DNA of 64,000 bases. It comes from Pseudaminobacter soli (ex Zhang et al. 2022). GTDB taxonomy: Bacteria > Pseudomonadota > Alphaproteobacteria > Rhizobiales > Rhizobiaceae. The DNA is taken from NCBI RefSeq assembly GCF_014595955.1, contig NZ_JABVCF010000002.1:1-64000 (forward strand), in the 5' to 3' direction. The position numbers and the translations under genes were made by a program. Positions 33,535 through 42,734 of this stretch are shown here, piece after piece. Position 1 is the first letter of the stretch, and each line of letters begins with the position of its first letter. The notes beneath the pieces are model-generated. The model saw only the letters and a program-made list of their open reading frames with translations, was not told the DNA's origin and made no database searches.

Positions 33535-35306
33535 GCCATCCCCATCGCCGTCCTGCCGGTGCCGGGGTCGTTCTGCGGAATGAAATCCTGCGGCGCGCCG
33601 GGCACGCTGTAGTCATAGGCCCAGCGATAGACGACCGGCAGTTCCTTGCCCCAGTTGCCGTGGCGCGGCGGCGTGTGCGGCGTCTGCCATTCCAGGCTCG
33701 TGGCGCGCCAGGGATTGCCGCCGGCTTCCTTGCCGTGGCGGATGCTCCAGATGAGATTGAACAGGAAGACCATCTGCGCAAAGCCCACGATCAGGGCCGC
33801 GATGGAGATGAAGGCGTTGAGCGTATGCACGGAGTCAGGGATGAAGGCGGTCTGGCCGAGCTCCGGATAGCGCCGCGGCACGCCGACCAGGCCGAGATAG
33901 TGCATTGGAAAGAAGATCGCGTAGGCGCCGAGGAAGGTTACCCAGAAGTGGAACTGGCCCATGGTCTGGTTGAGCATGCGGCCGGTGATCTTCGGATACC
34001 AGTGGTAGATCGCGCCGAACACCACGAGGATCGGCGCCACGCCCATCACCATGTGGAAATGCGCAACCACGAACATCGTGTCGGAGAGCGGCACGTCGAC
34101 CACCACATTGCCCAGGAACAGCCCGGTGAGCCCGCCATTCACGAAGGTCACGATGAAGGCGAGCGCAAACAGCATCGGCAGCGTCAGGTGGATGTCGCCA
34201 CGCCAGAGCGTCAGCACCCAGTTGTAGACCTTGATGGCGGTGGGAACGGCGATGATCAGCGTCGTCGTGGCGAAGAAGAAGCCGAAATAAGGGTTCATGC
34301 CGCTGACGTACATGTGGTGCGCCCAGACGACGAAACTAAGCGCGCCGATGCCGACGATGGCCCACACCATCATGCGGTAGCCAAAAATGTTCTTGCGCGC
34401 ATGCGTGCTGATGAGGTCGGAGACGATGCCGAAGGCCGGCAGCGCGACGATGTAGACCTCCGGATGCCCGAAGAACCAGAACAGATGCTGAAAGAGCAGC
34501 GGGCTGCCGCCGCGATGCTGGAGCTGAGTGCCCATCTCGACCACCGCCGGCATGAAGAACGAGGTGCCGAGCAGGCGGTCGAACAGCATCATCACGCAGG
34601 CGACGAAGAGCGCGGGAAAGGCGAGCAGCGCCATCACGGTCGCGGTGAAGATACCCCACACCGTAAGCGGCAGGCGCATCAGCGTCATGCCGCGCGTGCG
34701 TCCCTGCAGCACGGTCACGACATAGTTCAGCCCACCCATGGTGAAGCCGATGATGAAGAGGATGAGGGAGGACAGCATCAGGATGATGCCCCAGTCCTGC
34801 CCGCCCGGCGTGCCGGAGAGGATCGCCTGTGGGGGGTAGAGCGTCCAGCCGGCGCCGGTCGGGCCGCCCGGCGCGAAGAAGCTCGTCACCAGCACCAGCA
34901 CGGCGAGCAGATAGATCCAGTAGCTCAGCATGTTGACATAGGGGAAGACCATGTCCCTGGCCCCGACCATGAGCGGGATCAGGTAGTTGCCGAAGCCGCC
35001 CAGGAACAGCGCCGTGAGCAGATAGATCACCATGATCATGCCGTGCATGGTGATGAACTGGTAATAGGCTTCGGGCGTGATGAAGGAGAAAGCATCGGGG
35101 AAGCCCAGTTGCAGGCGCATCAGCCACGACAGCACCAGGGCGACCAGGCCGATCGCCAATGCGGTGCAAGCATACTGGATCGCGATGACCTTGGCGTCCT
35201 GCGCGAAAACGTAGGTCGTCCACCAACTCCTCGGATGGTAGAGTTCGACTTCCGGCACTTCGGCAGGCGGAATGGCGTCGACCGCGCGAGGTGTGATATC
35301 GACCAT
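33531..35306 (-). CDS. coxN: Cytochrome c oxidase subunit I (CoxN-like)
   Basis: A 591-residue heme-copper oxidase subunit I with 12 helices. Heme a / heme a3-CuB ligands lie in MHGMIMVIYL, GHPEVYIVALP (CuB His with the cross-linked Tyr), WAHHMYVSG and FVVAHFHMVMG. The Glu of GHPEVY marks the D-channel A-type family of aa3 oxidases. It reduces O2 using cytochrome c and pumps protons. It lies between subunit II (86-nt gap) and the coupled subunit III. Confidence 0.92.
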   Translation of the reverse strand: MVDITPRAVDAIPPAEVPEVELYHPRSWWTTYVFAQDAKVIAIQYACTALAIGLVALVLSWLMRLQLGFPDAFSFITPEAYYQFITMHGMIMVIYLLTALFLGGFGNYLIPLMVGARDMVFPYVNMLSYWIYLLAVLVLVTSFFAPGGPTGAGWTLYPPQAILSGTPGGQDWGIILMLSSLILFIIGFTMGGLNYVVTVLQGRTRGMTLMRLPLTVWGIFTATVMALLAFPALFVACVMMLFDRLLGTSFFMPAVVEMGTQLQHRGGSPLLFQHLFWFFGHPEVYIVALPAFGIVSDLISTHARKNIFGYRMMVWAIVGIGALSFVVWAHHMYVSGMNPYFGFFFATTTLIIAVPTAIKVYNWVLTLWRGDIHLTLPMLFALAFIVTFVNGGLTGLFLGNVVVDVPLSDTMFVVAHFHMVMGVAPILVVFGAIYHWYPKITGRMLNQTMGQFHFWVTFLGAYAIFFPMHYLGLVGVPRRYPELGQTAFIPDSVHTLNAFISIAALIVGFAQMVFLFNLIWSIRHGKEAGGNPWRATSLEWQTPHTPPRHGNWGKELPVVYRWAYDYSVPGAPQDFIPQNDPGTGRTAMGMA

Positions 35307-35393
35307 TCCTTCACCTCCTCCTCATTCCGATAGGACCGAAGCGGCTCGGTCCCTGTCATGTGAATGCCCAGCGCTTGGCCGCCGTCTCCCTCT

Positions 35394-36221
35394 TCAGGGC
35401 TTGATCTGGTCGGCTGCGCTGGCCTGGTTCTGCGCCGTCATCTGCGCGAAGGTCGGCTGCCCCTGCAGCCATGCCTGATAGTTATCCGGCGTATCGACGA
35501 TCACCGTGCCGCGCATGACATTGTGACCGACACCGCAAAGCTCCGCGCAGAGGACCTCGAAGGTTCCGGTTTGCGTGGGCGTAAACCAGAAATAGGTGAC
35601 GCTGCCCGGCACCAGATCCATCTTGGCGCGGAACTCGGGCACGTAAAAATCGTGCAGGACATCGATGGAGCGCAGAAGCACCTTGACCGGCTTGCCTTCC
35701 GGCAGATGCAGATCCCCGCCCTGGATGACGACATCATCCGCGCCGGCGGGGTCGTCTGGGTTCACGCCGAGCGGATTTTCGGGAGTGACCTTGCGGTTGT
35801 CGGAGGTGCCGAGGCGACCATCGGCTCCCGGCAGCCGGAAGCTCCACTGCCACTGCTGGCCGACCACCTCGATCTCGGTCGCATCGGCCGGAACCGAGAT
35901 GAAGCGGTGCCAGACGAAGAGGCCGGGGGTCAGCATGGCCGCCACCCCGATGGCCGTCACGATGGTGAGCCAGCCTTCGAGCCGCCTGCTTTCCGGCTCG
36001 TAGGCCGCCTGCTGGCCTTCCCGATGACGGAAGCGGAAGACGCAATAGGCCATGAACAGGATCACCGCAGCGAAGACGAAGCCGGTGATCCAGAAGGTGA
36101 TGACGAGCGTGTCGTCGATATAGCCCCAGTTCGAAGCAATCGGCGTCCACCACCAGGGGCTTAGCAGGTGGAACAGGATCGAGCCGACTACGATCAGCAC
36201 CAGGACGAGCGCTACTGCCAT
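35394..36221 (-). CDS. coxM: Cytochrome c oxidase subunit II with CuA site (CoxM-like)
   Basis: A 275-residue subunit II: two N-terminal helices (ALVLVLIVVGSILFHLL and ITGFVFAAVILFMAYCVFRF), then a periplasmic cupredoxin domain. CuA ligands are Cys225 and Cys229 (CAELC), His233 and Met236, with VGQQWQW before them. Electrons from cytochrome c enter here. It is the first gene of the operon (II-I-III-III-IV). No heme c motif, so this is not a caa3 subunit. No assembly genes (ctaB, ctaG) are next door. Confidence 0.92.
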   Translation of the reverse strand: MAVALVLVLIVVGSILFHLLSPWWWTPIASNWGYIDDTLVITFWITGFVFAAVILFMAYCVFRFRHREGQQAAYEPESRRLEGWLTIVTAIGVAAMLTPGLFVWHRFISVPADATEIEVVGQQWQWSFRLPGADGRLGTSDNRKVTPENPLGVNPDDPAGADDVVIQGGDLHLPEGKPVKVLLRSIDVLHDFYVPEFRAKMDLVPGSVTYFWFTPTQTGTFEVLCAELCGVGHNVMRGTVIVDTPDNYQAWLQGQPTFAQMTAQNQASAADQIKP

Positions 36222-36700
36222 ACCGTCCCTCCCGGTATATCAAGGCAGTTCGTTGGGCATTTTGACCGCGCCTCGGCGGACAGCAGCTTCGTGCGTGCCA
36301 GATGTTGCGAATGTCGATGGGGAGGCGGCGCAAACCTAGGTCTCACCGACAGGCCGCACTCTCCGCGGGGCGGCTTCCGATCTGGAAAAGTCGCCCGAAA
36401 GGCTGCTGCGCGGCCAGTGTTCCAATCCGCGCAAGCTATGGACGCCTTGCCGGCGGCCCGCATGTTTGATCTCGCGGCGAAAACGCGAGCAGTCTGTCAC
36501 AGAAGCGGAACCCTATCAAGCGAAGCGAAAGGTGGTCAGCCCTTAGCCCTTCCCTTGCGGCATAGGCGCTGGACTCGCCGTGCGATGCCGATATTGTAAG
36601 CCGCAAAGAGCGGTGCCGTCCCTTGGGGCGCAGCAACCGACAGCAGGTACCGGCGGGCCTGATTGCCAGGAAGACGTGCGGTCACATGGGAGGAAGATCG
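36222..36700. other. Divergent intergenic region between the oxidase and ABC importer operons
   Basis: 479 nt without a gene I can support; it should hold promoters for both operons. A small hairpin (CTCGCG at 36471-36476, CGCGAG at 36484-36489) is present. The ABC side ends with a strong GGGAGGA ribosome binding site before 36701. I see no clear operator. Confidence 0.5.
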
Positions 36701-38173
36701 ATGCGAGTTGGAGCCTTTGTGGCCGGAGTATCGGCCTTATGCGTAGTGGCAAGCGCACCTGCGCTTGCCCAGGACAAGCCGTTCGCCGGCGTGACGGTGA
36801 ACCTGATCACGCAGACCGGCGCGATCCAAGAGCCGCTGCAGCGGCGCGCGCCTGATTTCGAGGCCAAGACCGGCGCCAAGATCAACGTCATCGCCGTGCC
36901 GTTCTCGGATCTCTACCAGAAGATCCTCACCGACTGGGCGAGCGGCACCAACTCGGTCGATGCCGCCGTCTACGCGCCGCAATGGATGGTGGACTATATC
37001 GCCGGCGGCTACCTCGAGGATCTCACACCGCGCATCGAGGCCGACAAGGACATTCAGGAGGACGATGTCGGCGCCTTCTTCCGCGACTTCTCCCAGAAGT
37101 ACAACGGCAAGGCCTACATGATCACCCTCGATGGTGATTTCCACATGATGTACTACCGCAAGGACGTGCTCGACGCCGCCGGACAGAAGGTGCCGACGAC
37201 CTGGGACGAGTACCTCGCGGTCGCGAAGGCCGTGCACGGCCAGGACATGAACGGCGACGGCAATCCGGACTTCGGCTCCTGCATCGCCAAGAAGCGCAAC
37301 GCACAGAGCTACTGGTTTGTCACCGACGTGGTCGGCTCGATGACGCAGTCGAAGGGCACCAGCCAGGGCACCTTCTTCAACGCCGCGGACATGACGCCGC
37401 TGGTCAACAACGACGCCTTCCGCAAGGCGCTCGACTTCCTCTCGGAGTCGACGAAGTACGGGCCGCCGGACGAACTCAACCTCGACGTCTCCGACACGCG
37501 ACCGCTGTTCGCGTCGGGCCGCTGCGCGCTCAACCTCGACTGGGGCGACGTCGGCACCATCTCCATCGATCCCAAGCAGTCCAAGGTGCAGGGCAAGTGG
37601 GGCGCGGCGATCATGCCGGGCTCGAAGGAAGTGCTGAACTGGGAGACCGGCAAGCTCGAAGCCTGCAGCGCGGACAACTGCCCGCACGCCATCGACGGCG
37701 TGAACCATGCTCCGTTCGCCGCATTCGGCGGCTGGGGCGGCGGCATCAACGCGGCGGCCGACGCCAAGGTGAAGGACGCAGCCTTTGCCTTCTTCTCCTA
37801 CATGACCCAGCCGGCGCAGTCGAACAGCGACGTGACGATCGGCGGCACCGGCTTCAACCCGTACCGTACGTCACAGCTCAGCTATAGCGACCTTTGGAAG
37901 CACGCCGGCATGACCGAAGAGGAAGCCAAGGTCTATCTCGGCGCCATCAACGCCAGTATGTCGAGCCCAAACATGATCCTCGACCTGCGCATCCCGCAGA
38001 ACCAGAAGTACCAGCAGGTGGTGCTCGACGAGGCGGTTTCGCGCTTTCTCGCCGGCGAGATCGACAAGGAAGCCACCGTCAAAGCCGTCGAGGACGGCTG
38101 GAACGAGTTGAACGACGAGATCGGCAAGGACGAACAGCTCAAGTTCTACAAGGCGACGATTGGCGCAAAATAA
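36701..38173 (+). CDS. ABC importer solute-binding protein (CUT1 sugar type)
   Basis: A 490-residue periplasmic binding protein. The Sec signal peptide (MRVGAFVAGVSALCVVASAP, cleavage near ALA-QD) fixes the start at 36701 behind GGAGGA. The mature protein has the family 1 layout (VNLITQTGAIQEPLQRRAPD...ASGTNSVDAAVYAPQW...TLDGDFHMMYYRKDVL). It is longer than most sugar binders (about 430 residues) and has a Cys pair in EACSADNCPH that may form a disulfide. It leads a four-gene operon with two permeases and an ATPase. Substrate unknown. Confidence 0.9.
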   Translation: MRVGAFVAGVSALCVVASAPALAQDKPFAGVTVNLITQTGAIQEPLQRRAPDFEAKTGAKINVIAVPFSDLYQKILTDWASGTNSVDAAVYAPQWMVDYIAGGYLEDLTPRIEADKDIQEDDVGAFFRDFSQKYNGKAYMITLDGDFHMMYYRKDVLDAAGQKVPTTWDEYLAVAKAVHGQDMNGDGNPDFGSCIAKKRNAQSYWFVTDVVGSMTQSKGTSQGTFFNAADMTPLVNNDAFRKALDFLSESTKYGPPDELNLDVSDTRPLFASGRCALNLDWGDVGTISIDPKQSKVQGKWGAAIMPGSKEVLNWETGKLEACSADNCPHAIDGVNHAPFAAFGGWGGGINAAADAKVKDAAFAFFSYMTQPAQSNSDVTIGGTGFNPYRTSQLSYSDLWKHAGMTEEEAKVYLGAINASMSSPNMILDLRIPQNQKYQQVVLDEAVSRFLAGEIDKEATVKAVEDGWNELNDEIGKDEQLKFYKATIGAK

Positions 38174-38239
38174 GCTTCCGAGGCGAGGACCCGGCGCCGA
38201 AGGCCGTGCCGGGTCCGTCCATTGGCGCGTAGGCTGCCG

Positions 38240-39379
38240 ATGACCGCAACCGCCATTCCCGTGACCGGAGCCGCACCCCGGCGGAGTTGGGCCGAGTGGC
38301 TCGATCGCCAGTCGGGGCGCATCATGGTGATGCCGGCCGTGATCGTGCTGCTCTGCTTCGCGATCTTTCCGCTGATCATCTCGGCCTACCTGTCCCTGTC
38401 GCGCTTCGCGCTGGCGCCTGGCGGATTCACGCTGCGTTTCATCGGGCTTGCCAACTTTCGCAAGCTTCTGACCGGATCGCAGCAGTACCACTTGCTCGGC
38501 AAGTTCGGTGCTATCGGTGCGCTGCAGTGGACGATCATGGCGATCGTTACAGGCGGACTGCTTTTCCTGCTTGCGCGCTATTTCTTGCGCGGTCGGGCCA
38601 CAGTGGTGGGCACGTTCGGCCGGCTGATCGCCACGCTGGTGGCGTTCTCGCTGGCGCTGGTGACCGTCGCCACCTTCGCCCAAGGCGGCGTGCCCGGCAC
38701 CATCGTCAACACGCTGCTCTACGTGGTGATCGGCGTTGCCGTGCAGTTCGGACTCGGTCTCGGCCTGGCGCTGCTCTGCGGCCAGCCGATCCGCGGCCGC
38801 AATTTCTTCCGTGTGCTCTTCTTCATCCCACTGATGGTGACGCCCGTCGGCATTGCCTACACCTTCCGCATGCTGGCCGACATGCAGAAGGGGCCGTTCG
38901 CGCCGCTGCTGCAGGCCTTCGGCGTCAGTGAATGGTCGTGGGCGACCGAGGCCTGGTCGGCGCGCCTGATGGTGCTGGTGGGCGACACCTGGCAGTGGAC
39001 GCCGTTCATGTTCATCGTGCTGCTCGCGGCCATCGAGAACCAGCCGCGCGACCAAGTCGAGGCGGCGCGCCTCGACGGCGCCAACGGCTTTCAGATTTTC
39101 CGCGATATCACCTGGCCTGCGATCGCGCCGGTGGCCGCGACCGTGGTGCTCATCCGGCTTATCGAGGCGTTCAAGATCATTGACCTGCCAAACGTGCTCA
39201 CCGGCGGCGGCCCGGGCCTGGCGACGGAGTCGATGACGCTACACTCCTTCATCGCCTGGCGAACGCAGGATCTCGGCGGTTCGGCGGCGGTCGGCTACAT
39301 GCTGCTCTTCATCTCGACGGTGGTGTGCGTGTCCTTCTTCAACTTCGTGGTCCGGCCGGCGCGCCGGTTCGAGACATGA
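38240..39379 (+). CDS. ABC importer permease (CUT1, MalF-like)
   Basis: A 379-residue inner-membrane permease. The ATG at 38240 precedes a basic leader; a TTG at 38222 is less likely. Helices are visible at MPAVIVLLCFAIFPLIISAYL, IMAIVTGGLLFLLARYFL, LIATLVAFSLALVTVATF, TLLYVVIGVAVQFGLGLGLAL and later. The EAA loop (VEAARLDGANGFQIFRDITWP) couples to the ATPase. Two additional helices between residues 100 and 150 make it longer than the usual six-helix form. Confidence 0.88.
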   Translation: MTATAIPVTGAAPRRSWAEWLDRQSGRIMVMPAVIVLLCFAIFPLIISAYLSLSRFALAPGGFTLRFIGLANFRKLLTGSQQYHLLGKFGAIGALQWTIMAIVTGGLLFLLARYFLRGRATVVGTFGRLIATLVAFSLALVTVATFAQGGVPGTIVNTLLYVVIGVAVQFGLGLGLALLCGQPIRGRNFFRVLFFIPLMVTPVGIAYTFRMLADMQKGPFAPLLQAFGVSEWSWATEAWSARLMVLVGDTWQWTPFMFIVLLAAIENQPRDQVEAARLDGANGFQIFRDITWPAIAPVAATVVLIRLIEAFKIIDLPNVLTGGGPGLATESMTLHSFIAWRTQDLGGSAAVGYMLLFISTVVCVSFFNFVVRPARRFET

Positions 39380-40422
39380 GCGGGGAGGGGCGGTCGATGA
39401 TGCGCCGGCTGTTCGAGCCGGCAACGGTGGAGGAGCAGGCGCCGGCGGGCAAGGTCGTCACCTATGCGCTGCTCGCCCTCTGGTCGCTCGTGGTTCTGGT
39501 GCCGCTCTACTGGGTGCTGATCACCTCGTTCAAGGGACCGGGCGAGGTCGATAACGGACCGTTCTACATCCCCTTCGTCGACTTCACGCCGTCGCTCGAA
39601 GCGTGGGACTTCATGCTGCTGCAGAACTACACGCTGGGGCCGTACCTCAACTCGGTTGTGGTGGCGCTCGCCAGCACGCTGCTTGCAGTGCTGATCGGAT
39701 CGCTGGCGGCCTACGCGCTGGTGCGTATCCGCTTCCAGGCGAAGCTCGCCGGCGTCGCCGTGTTCCTCATCCTGCTGGTGGCGGTGATCATCGCAGTGGC
39801 GACCTTCGGCGTGCAGTGGGAAGTCGCCGTCGCGGTCGCCGGGGCGCTGTTCCTGATCTCGCTGCTGACCTTCGTCGGCCGCACCCGGCTGGCGCTCGGC
39901 AACAGCGACGTCGAGTTCTGGATCATCTCCAACCGCATCATGCCGCCGATCGTCGCCGTGCTGCCGATCTACGTGATGTTCCAGCAACTGAGATTGCTCG
40001 ATACGCAGGTGGCGCTCATCGCCACCTACACGGCCGTCAACCTCCCGATCGTCGTGTGGCTGACGCGCGACTTCTTCGCCGGTATCCCGCTCGACCTGGA
40101 GGAGAGCGCGGAGATCGACGGCGCCTCGAAATTCCGCGTCTTCTTCACCATCGCGCTGCCGCTGGTGCGCTCCGGCCTGGTCGCCACCTTCCTGCTGGTT
40201 CTGATCCTTGCCTGGAACGAGTACCTGCTGGCGCTCTTCCTCTCCAACGCCAAGGCGCAGACCATGCCGGTGCTGGTGTCGGCGCAGAACACCACGCGCG
40301 GCCCGCAGTGGTGGAACATGTCGGTGCTGATCGTGGTGATGATCGCACCCGTCGTGGTCATCGCCAGCGTGCTGCAGAAGCACATCGCGCGCGGCCTCCT
40401 GGTCGGTGCAGTCAAGGGGTAG
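39376..40422 (+). CDS. ABC importer permease (CUT1, MalG-like)
   Basis: A 348-residue permease overlapping the previous gene by 4 nt (ATGA). A start at 39397, after a GGGGAGGGG site, is a real alternative. The EAA loop reads EESAEIDGASKFRVFFTIALP. As in its partner, an extra pair of helices (GVAVFLILLVAVIIAVATF, VAVAVAGALFLISLLTF) is inserted in the middle, an unusual shared feature of the two subunits. It ends just before the ATPase gene. Confidence 0.87.
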   Translation: MSGEGRSMMRRLFEPATVEEQAPAGKVVTYALLALWSLVVLVPLYWVLITSFKGPGEVDNGPFYIPFVDFTPSLEAWDFMLLQNYTLGPYLNSVVVALASTLLAVLIGSLAAYALVRIRFQAKLAGVAVFLILLVAVIIAVATFGVQWEVAVAVAGALFLISLLTFVGRTRLALGNSDVEFWIISNRIMPPIVAVLPIYVMFQQLRLLDTQVALIATYTAVNLPIVVWLTRDFFAGIPLDLEESAEIDGASKFRVFFTIALPLVRSGLVATFLLVLILAWNEYLLALFLSNAKAQTMPVLVSAQNTTRGPQWWNMSVLIVVMIAPVVVIASVLQKHIARGLLVGAVKG

Positions 40423-40426
40423 CGCG

Positions 40427-41503
40427 ATGCGGGTGACGCTTTCTCAGATCCACAAGTCGTTCGGCGCGGTGCAGGTGGTGAAGGGACTGGACCTGACCAT
40501 CCAGGACGGCGAGTTCCTGGTGCTGCTCGGGCCGTCCGGCTGCGGCAAGACCACGGCGCTGCGCATGGTGGCCGGACTGGAGTCGGTGACCTCCGGTCGC
40601 ATCCTGATCGGCGAGCGCGACGTCACCAACGTGCTGCCGAAATACCGGGACGTCGCGATGGTGTTCCAGTCCTACGCGCTCTATCCGCACATGACGGTCG
40701 CCGAGAACATCGCCTATCCGCTGAAGCTGCGGAAGGTCCCGCCGGCCGAGCGCGACGCCGCCGTGCGCGGCGCGGCCGCCAAGGTGCATCTCGAGGAATT
40801 TTTGGACCGCTATCCGCGCCAGCTATCCGGCGGCCAGCGGCAGCGCGTCGCGCTTGCCCGCGCCATGGTCCGGCGGCCGAGTGTCTTCCTGATGGACGAG
40901 CCGCTGTCCAACCTCGACGCCAAGCTGCGCGGCCACATGCGCTCCGAGCTGAAACGGCTGCAGGCGGAGCTTGGCGTGACGACGATCTACGTCACACACG
41001 ACCAGGTCGAGGCGATGACGCTGGCGCACCGCGTGGCGATCATGAACAAGGGCGTCGTCCAGCAGATCGCCACCCCGCGCGAGATCTACGAGGACCCGGC
41101 GAACCTGTTCGTAGCCGGCTTCATCGGCTCGCCACCGATGAATTTTTTGCAGGGCAGTCTTTCGGGCGGGACGTTCGCCTTTGGCGAGGGGCGCTTTGCG
41201 GTGGGCGTCGAGGGGGACAGGCGAAACGTCACGGCGGGCATCCGGCCGGAGGACTGCACCGTAACTAGCCCCTCGAACGGCAGGATCTCGGCAAGAGTCT
41301 ATTCGATCGAACTGATGGGCGATCATACGCTGGTGACCTGCCAGATCGGGCAGGAGTACCTGACCGTAAAGGCCGACAAGCTGGCGCAATACGCGATGGA
41401 CGAGCCGATCGGCATCACCTTCAAGGATGCCGCCGTGTTTCTGTTCGACAGCGAAAGTGGGGAGCGGATCAGAAGCCGGGCGAGAGTGGACGCAATGGCG
41501 TGA
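40427..41503 (+). CDS. ABC importer ATPase (MalK/UgpC-like)
   Basis: A 358-residue ATPase: Walker [10 protein letters not shown] (35-43), Q-loop, signature LSGGQ (133-137), Walker B VFLMDEP, switch His in YVTHDQ, and a C-terminal TOBE/OB domain ([13 protein letters not shown]). This is the sugar-importer class with a regulatory C-terminal domain. The start at 40427 is 4 nt after the permease stop. The gene is followed by the 41.6-41.9 kb repeat. Confidence 0.93.
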   Translation: MRVTLSQIHKSFGAVQVVKGLDLTIQDGEFLVLLGPSGCGKTTALRMVAGLESVTSGRILIGERDVTNVLPKYRDVAMVFQSYALYPHMTVAENIAYPLKLRKVPPAERDAAVRGAAAKVHLEEFLDRYPRQLSGGQRQRVALARAMVRRPSVFLMDEPLSNLDAKLRGHMRSELKRLQAELGVTTIYVTHDQVEAMTLAHRVAIMNKGVVQQIATPREIYEDPANLFVAGFIGSPPMNFLQGSLSGGTFAFGEGRFAVGVEGDRRNVTAGIRPEDCTVTSPSNGRISARVYSIELMGDHTLVTCQIGQEYLTVKADKLAQYAMDEPIGITFKDAAVFLFDSESGERIRSRARVDAMA

Positions 41504-41921
41504 GGGCGTGGAAGGTCCGCATTACGGCGCAACGCTTACGAATCCCTCTCCCCATCTGCGTTTCGGCGGGTATGAATGCGAAATCTCCTCGCAAGGCTTT
41601 TGGCTTCGCCACCTCCGAGGCATGGATTCCCGACACTCTCCGCGTCGCTGCGCTCGCTCACGAGGTCGGGAATGACGCACTTCATTTTCCTTCTCCGCCA
41701 ATCTCCAACGTTGGCGATTAGCGAACTTACAGACGAACGCCGTCATTCCCGACCTCGTGAACGAGCGAAGCGGGTGGAGAGTGTCGGGAATCCATGCCTC
41801 GGACTCGAAACCGCAAAGCCGAGGGAGAAATAGGCGTCGACCGTATGCACCTAACCCATCATTCGCGGGGAGGGGTAAGGGTGAGGGGCAGTTTGATAAG
41901 CTCAGCAGTCGGGGATGCCAA
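41504..41921. repeat. Large palindromic repeat element between the ABC and DUF59 genes
   Basis: A perfect 27-bp inverted repeat (41615-41641 against 41776-41802; arms begin CCGAGGCATGG and end CCATGCCTCGG) encloses a second, one-mismatch pair (about 41651-41677 against 41732-41758, CGCTCGCTCACGAGG type). The enclosed DNA is lower in GC, with a short TTGGCGA/TCGCCAA-type pair. At 41873-41891 the 19-nt string shared with 13717-13735 recurs. The 418-nt gap separates two converging transcripts and contains no gene. Confidence 0.85.
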
Positions 41922-42734
41922 TCAGGTGCTCCCAGTCTTGCTACTTGGCCCGCCAACTGAGTTTCCAACATGCGCCGCCCCGCAACCCGACCCACTGCGC
42001 CGCGCTTCCATAAGAATGCGGCACATCTCGCCATTCGCACTGGCGCTGTTCGTAAGCCTTCGTGTCTGGCGAAGATGACTGACGAGGTCGCCGGCGGTGA
42101 TCGGCCTTCCCTCGAGGTTCACGACGATGCGGGCGTCGGGCTGGGGCGGGAAATCCAGCATCTCCCATTTTTGGCGGTAGGCCGACCACGCTGCGGCAAG
42201 CTCATCATCGCCCGTGACCCTGCCGGCGACCTGCGCCGCGGTCGCGTAAGCGATGATTTCGTCGCTCCAGCCCCTTCGTCGCAGGAGCGAGACCAAGGCG
42301 CTCTGCCGCATGAGGAATGCCTTGCGGTCGAAGGTACGTCTGAGCTCGTCAAGGTTGCGCGTCGCCTGGCCGGGAAACGCTTCGGAAAACGACAGGCCTT
42401 CGCCGATGGCGCGGTTGATCTCGTCGGCCGCGAAGTGGTCGACCAGCCGTAGCCGGAACTCTTTCACCCAAGGCAGCGCCACCACGGCCCGGCGCATCTC
42501 GCCCGCCATGAGATAGACGAAGTTGGCCGGACACCAGAAGGTCGGCAGGCGGAAGGAGACGGTAACGAGGTCGCCGGTAACGTCAACGTCGACGATGAAT
42601 TGCAGCGCCTCAACCGTCTCATCGATCTCCGGGTCCCGAACGGTGGCAATCGCCGCCCGCACCTGGGCGATCCGGGAGGCCGCCTCGGCCGACGAGGCGT
42701 GTTGCGTTTGTGTGACGGCTGGCACGCTGGTCAT
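41922..42734 (-). CDS. MIP18/DUF59-family metal-sulfur cluster assembly-like protein
   Basis: A 270-residue protein with an N-terminal DUF59 domain (VRAAIATVRDPEIDETVEALQFI...VSFRLPTFWCPANFVYLMAGEMRRAV, about residues 20-90) and a long C-terminal extension (FDRKAFLMRQ, DARIVVNLEGRPI, ANGEMCRILMEARR). Proteins with this layout accompany soluble binuclear-iron monooxygenases for propane or acetone. It overlaps the amidohydrolase stop by 4 nt. The last 20 residues (rich in Gly and Ser, at the repeat edge) have no match in the pattern I know and may be a repeat-derived tail. Confidence 0.78.
   Translation of the reverse strand: MTSVPAVTQTQHASSAEAASRIAQVRAAIATVRDPEIDETVEALQFIVDVDVTGDLVTVSFRLPTFWCPANFVYLMAGEMRRAVVALPWVKEFRLRLVDHFAADEINRAIGEGLSFSEAFPGQATRNLDELRRTFDRKAFLMRQSALVSLLRRRGWSDEIIAYATAAQVAGRVTGDDELAAAWSAYRQKWEMLDFPPQPDARIVVNLEGRPITAGDLVSHLRQTRRLTNSASANGEMCRILMEARRSGSGCGAAHVGNSVGGPSSKTGST

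Noticed and set aside
33660-35333. 557-codon plus-strand open frame opposite oxidase subunit I
   Set aside because: Extremely His/Asp/Glu/Arg-rich translation typical of the antisense of a membrane protein gene.
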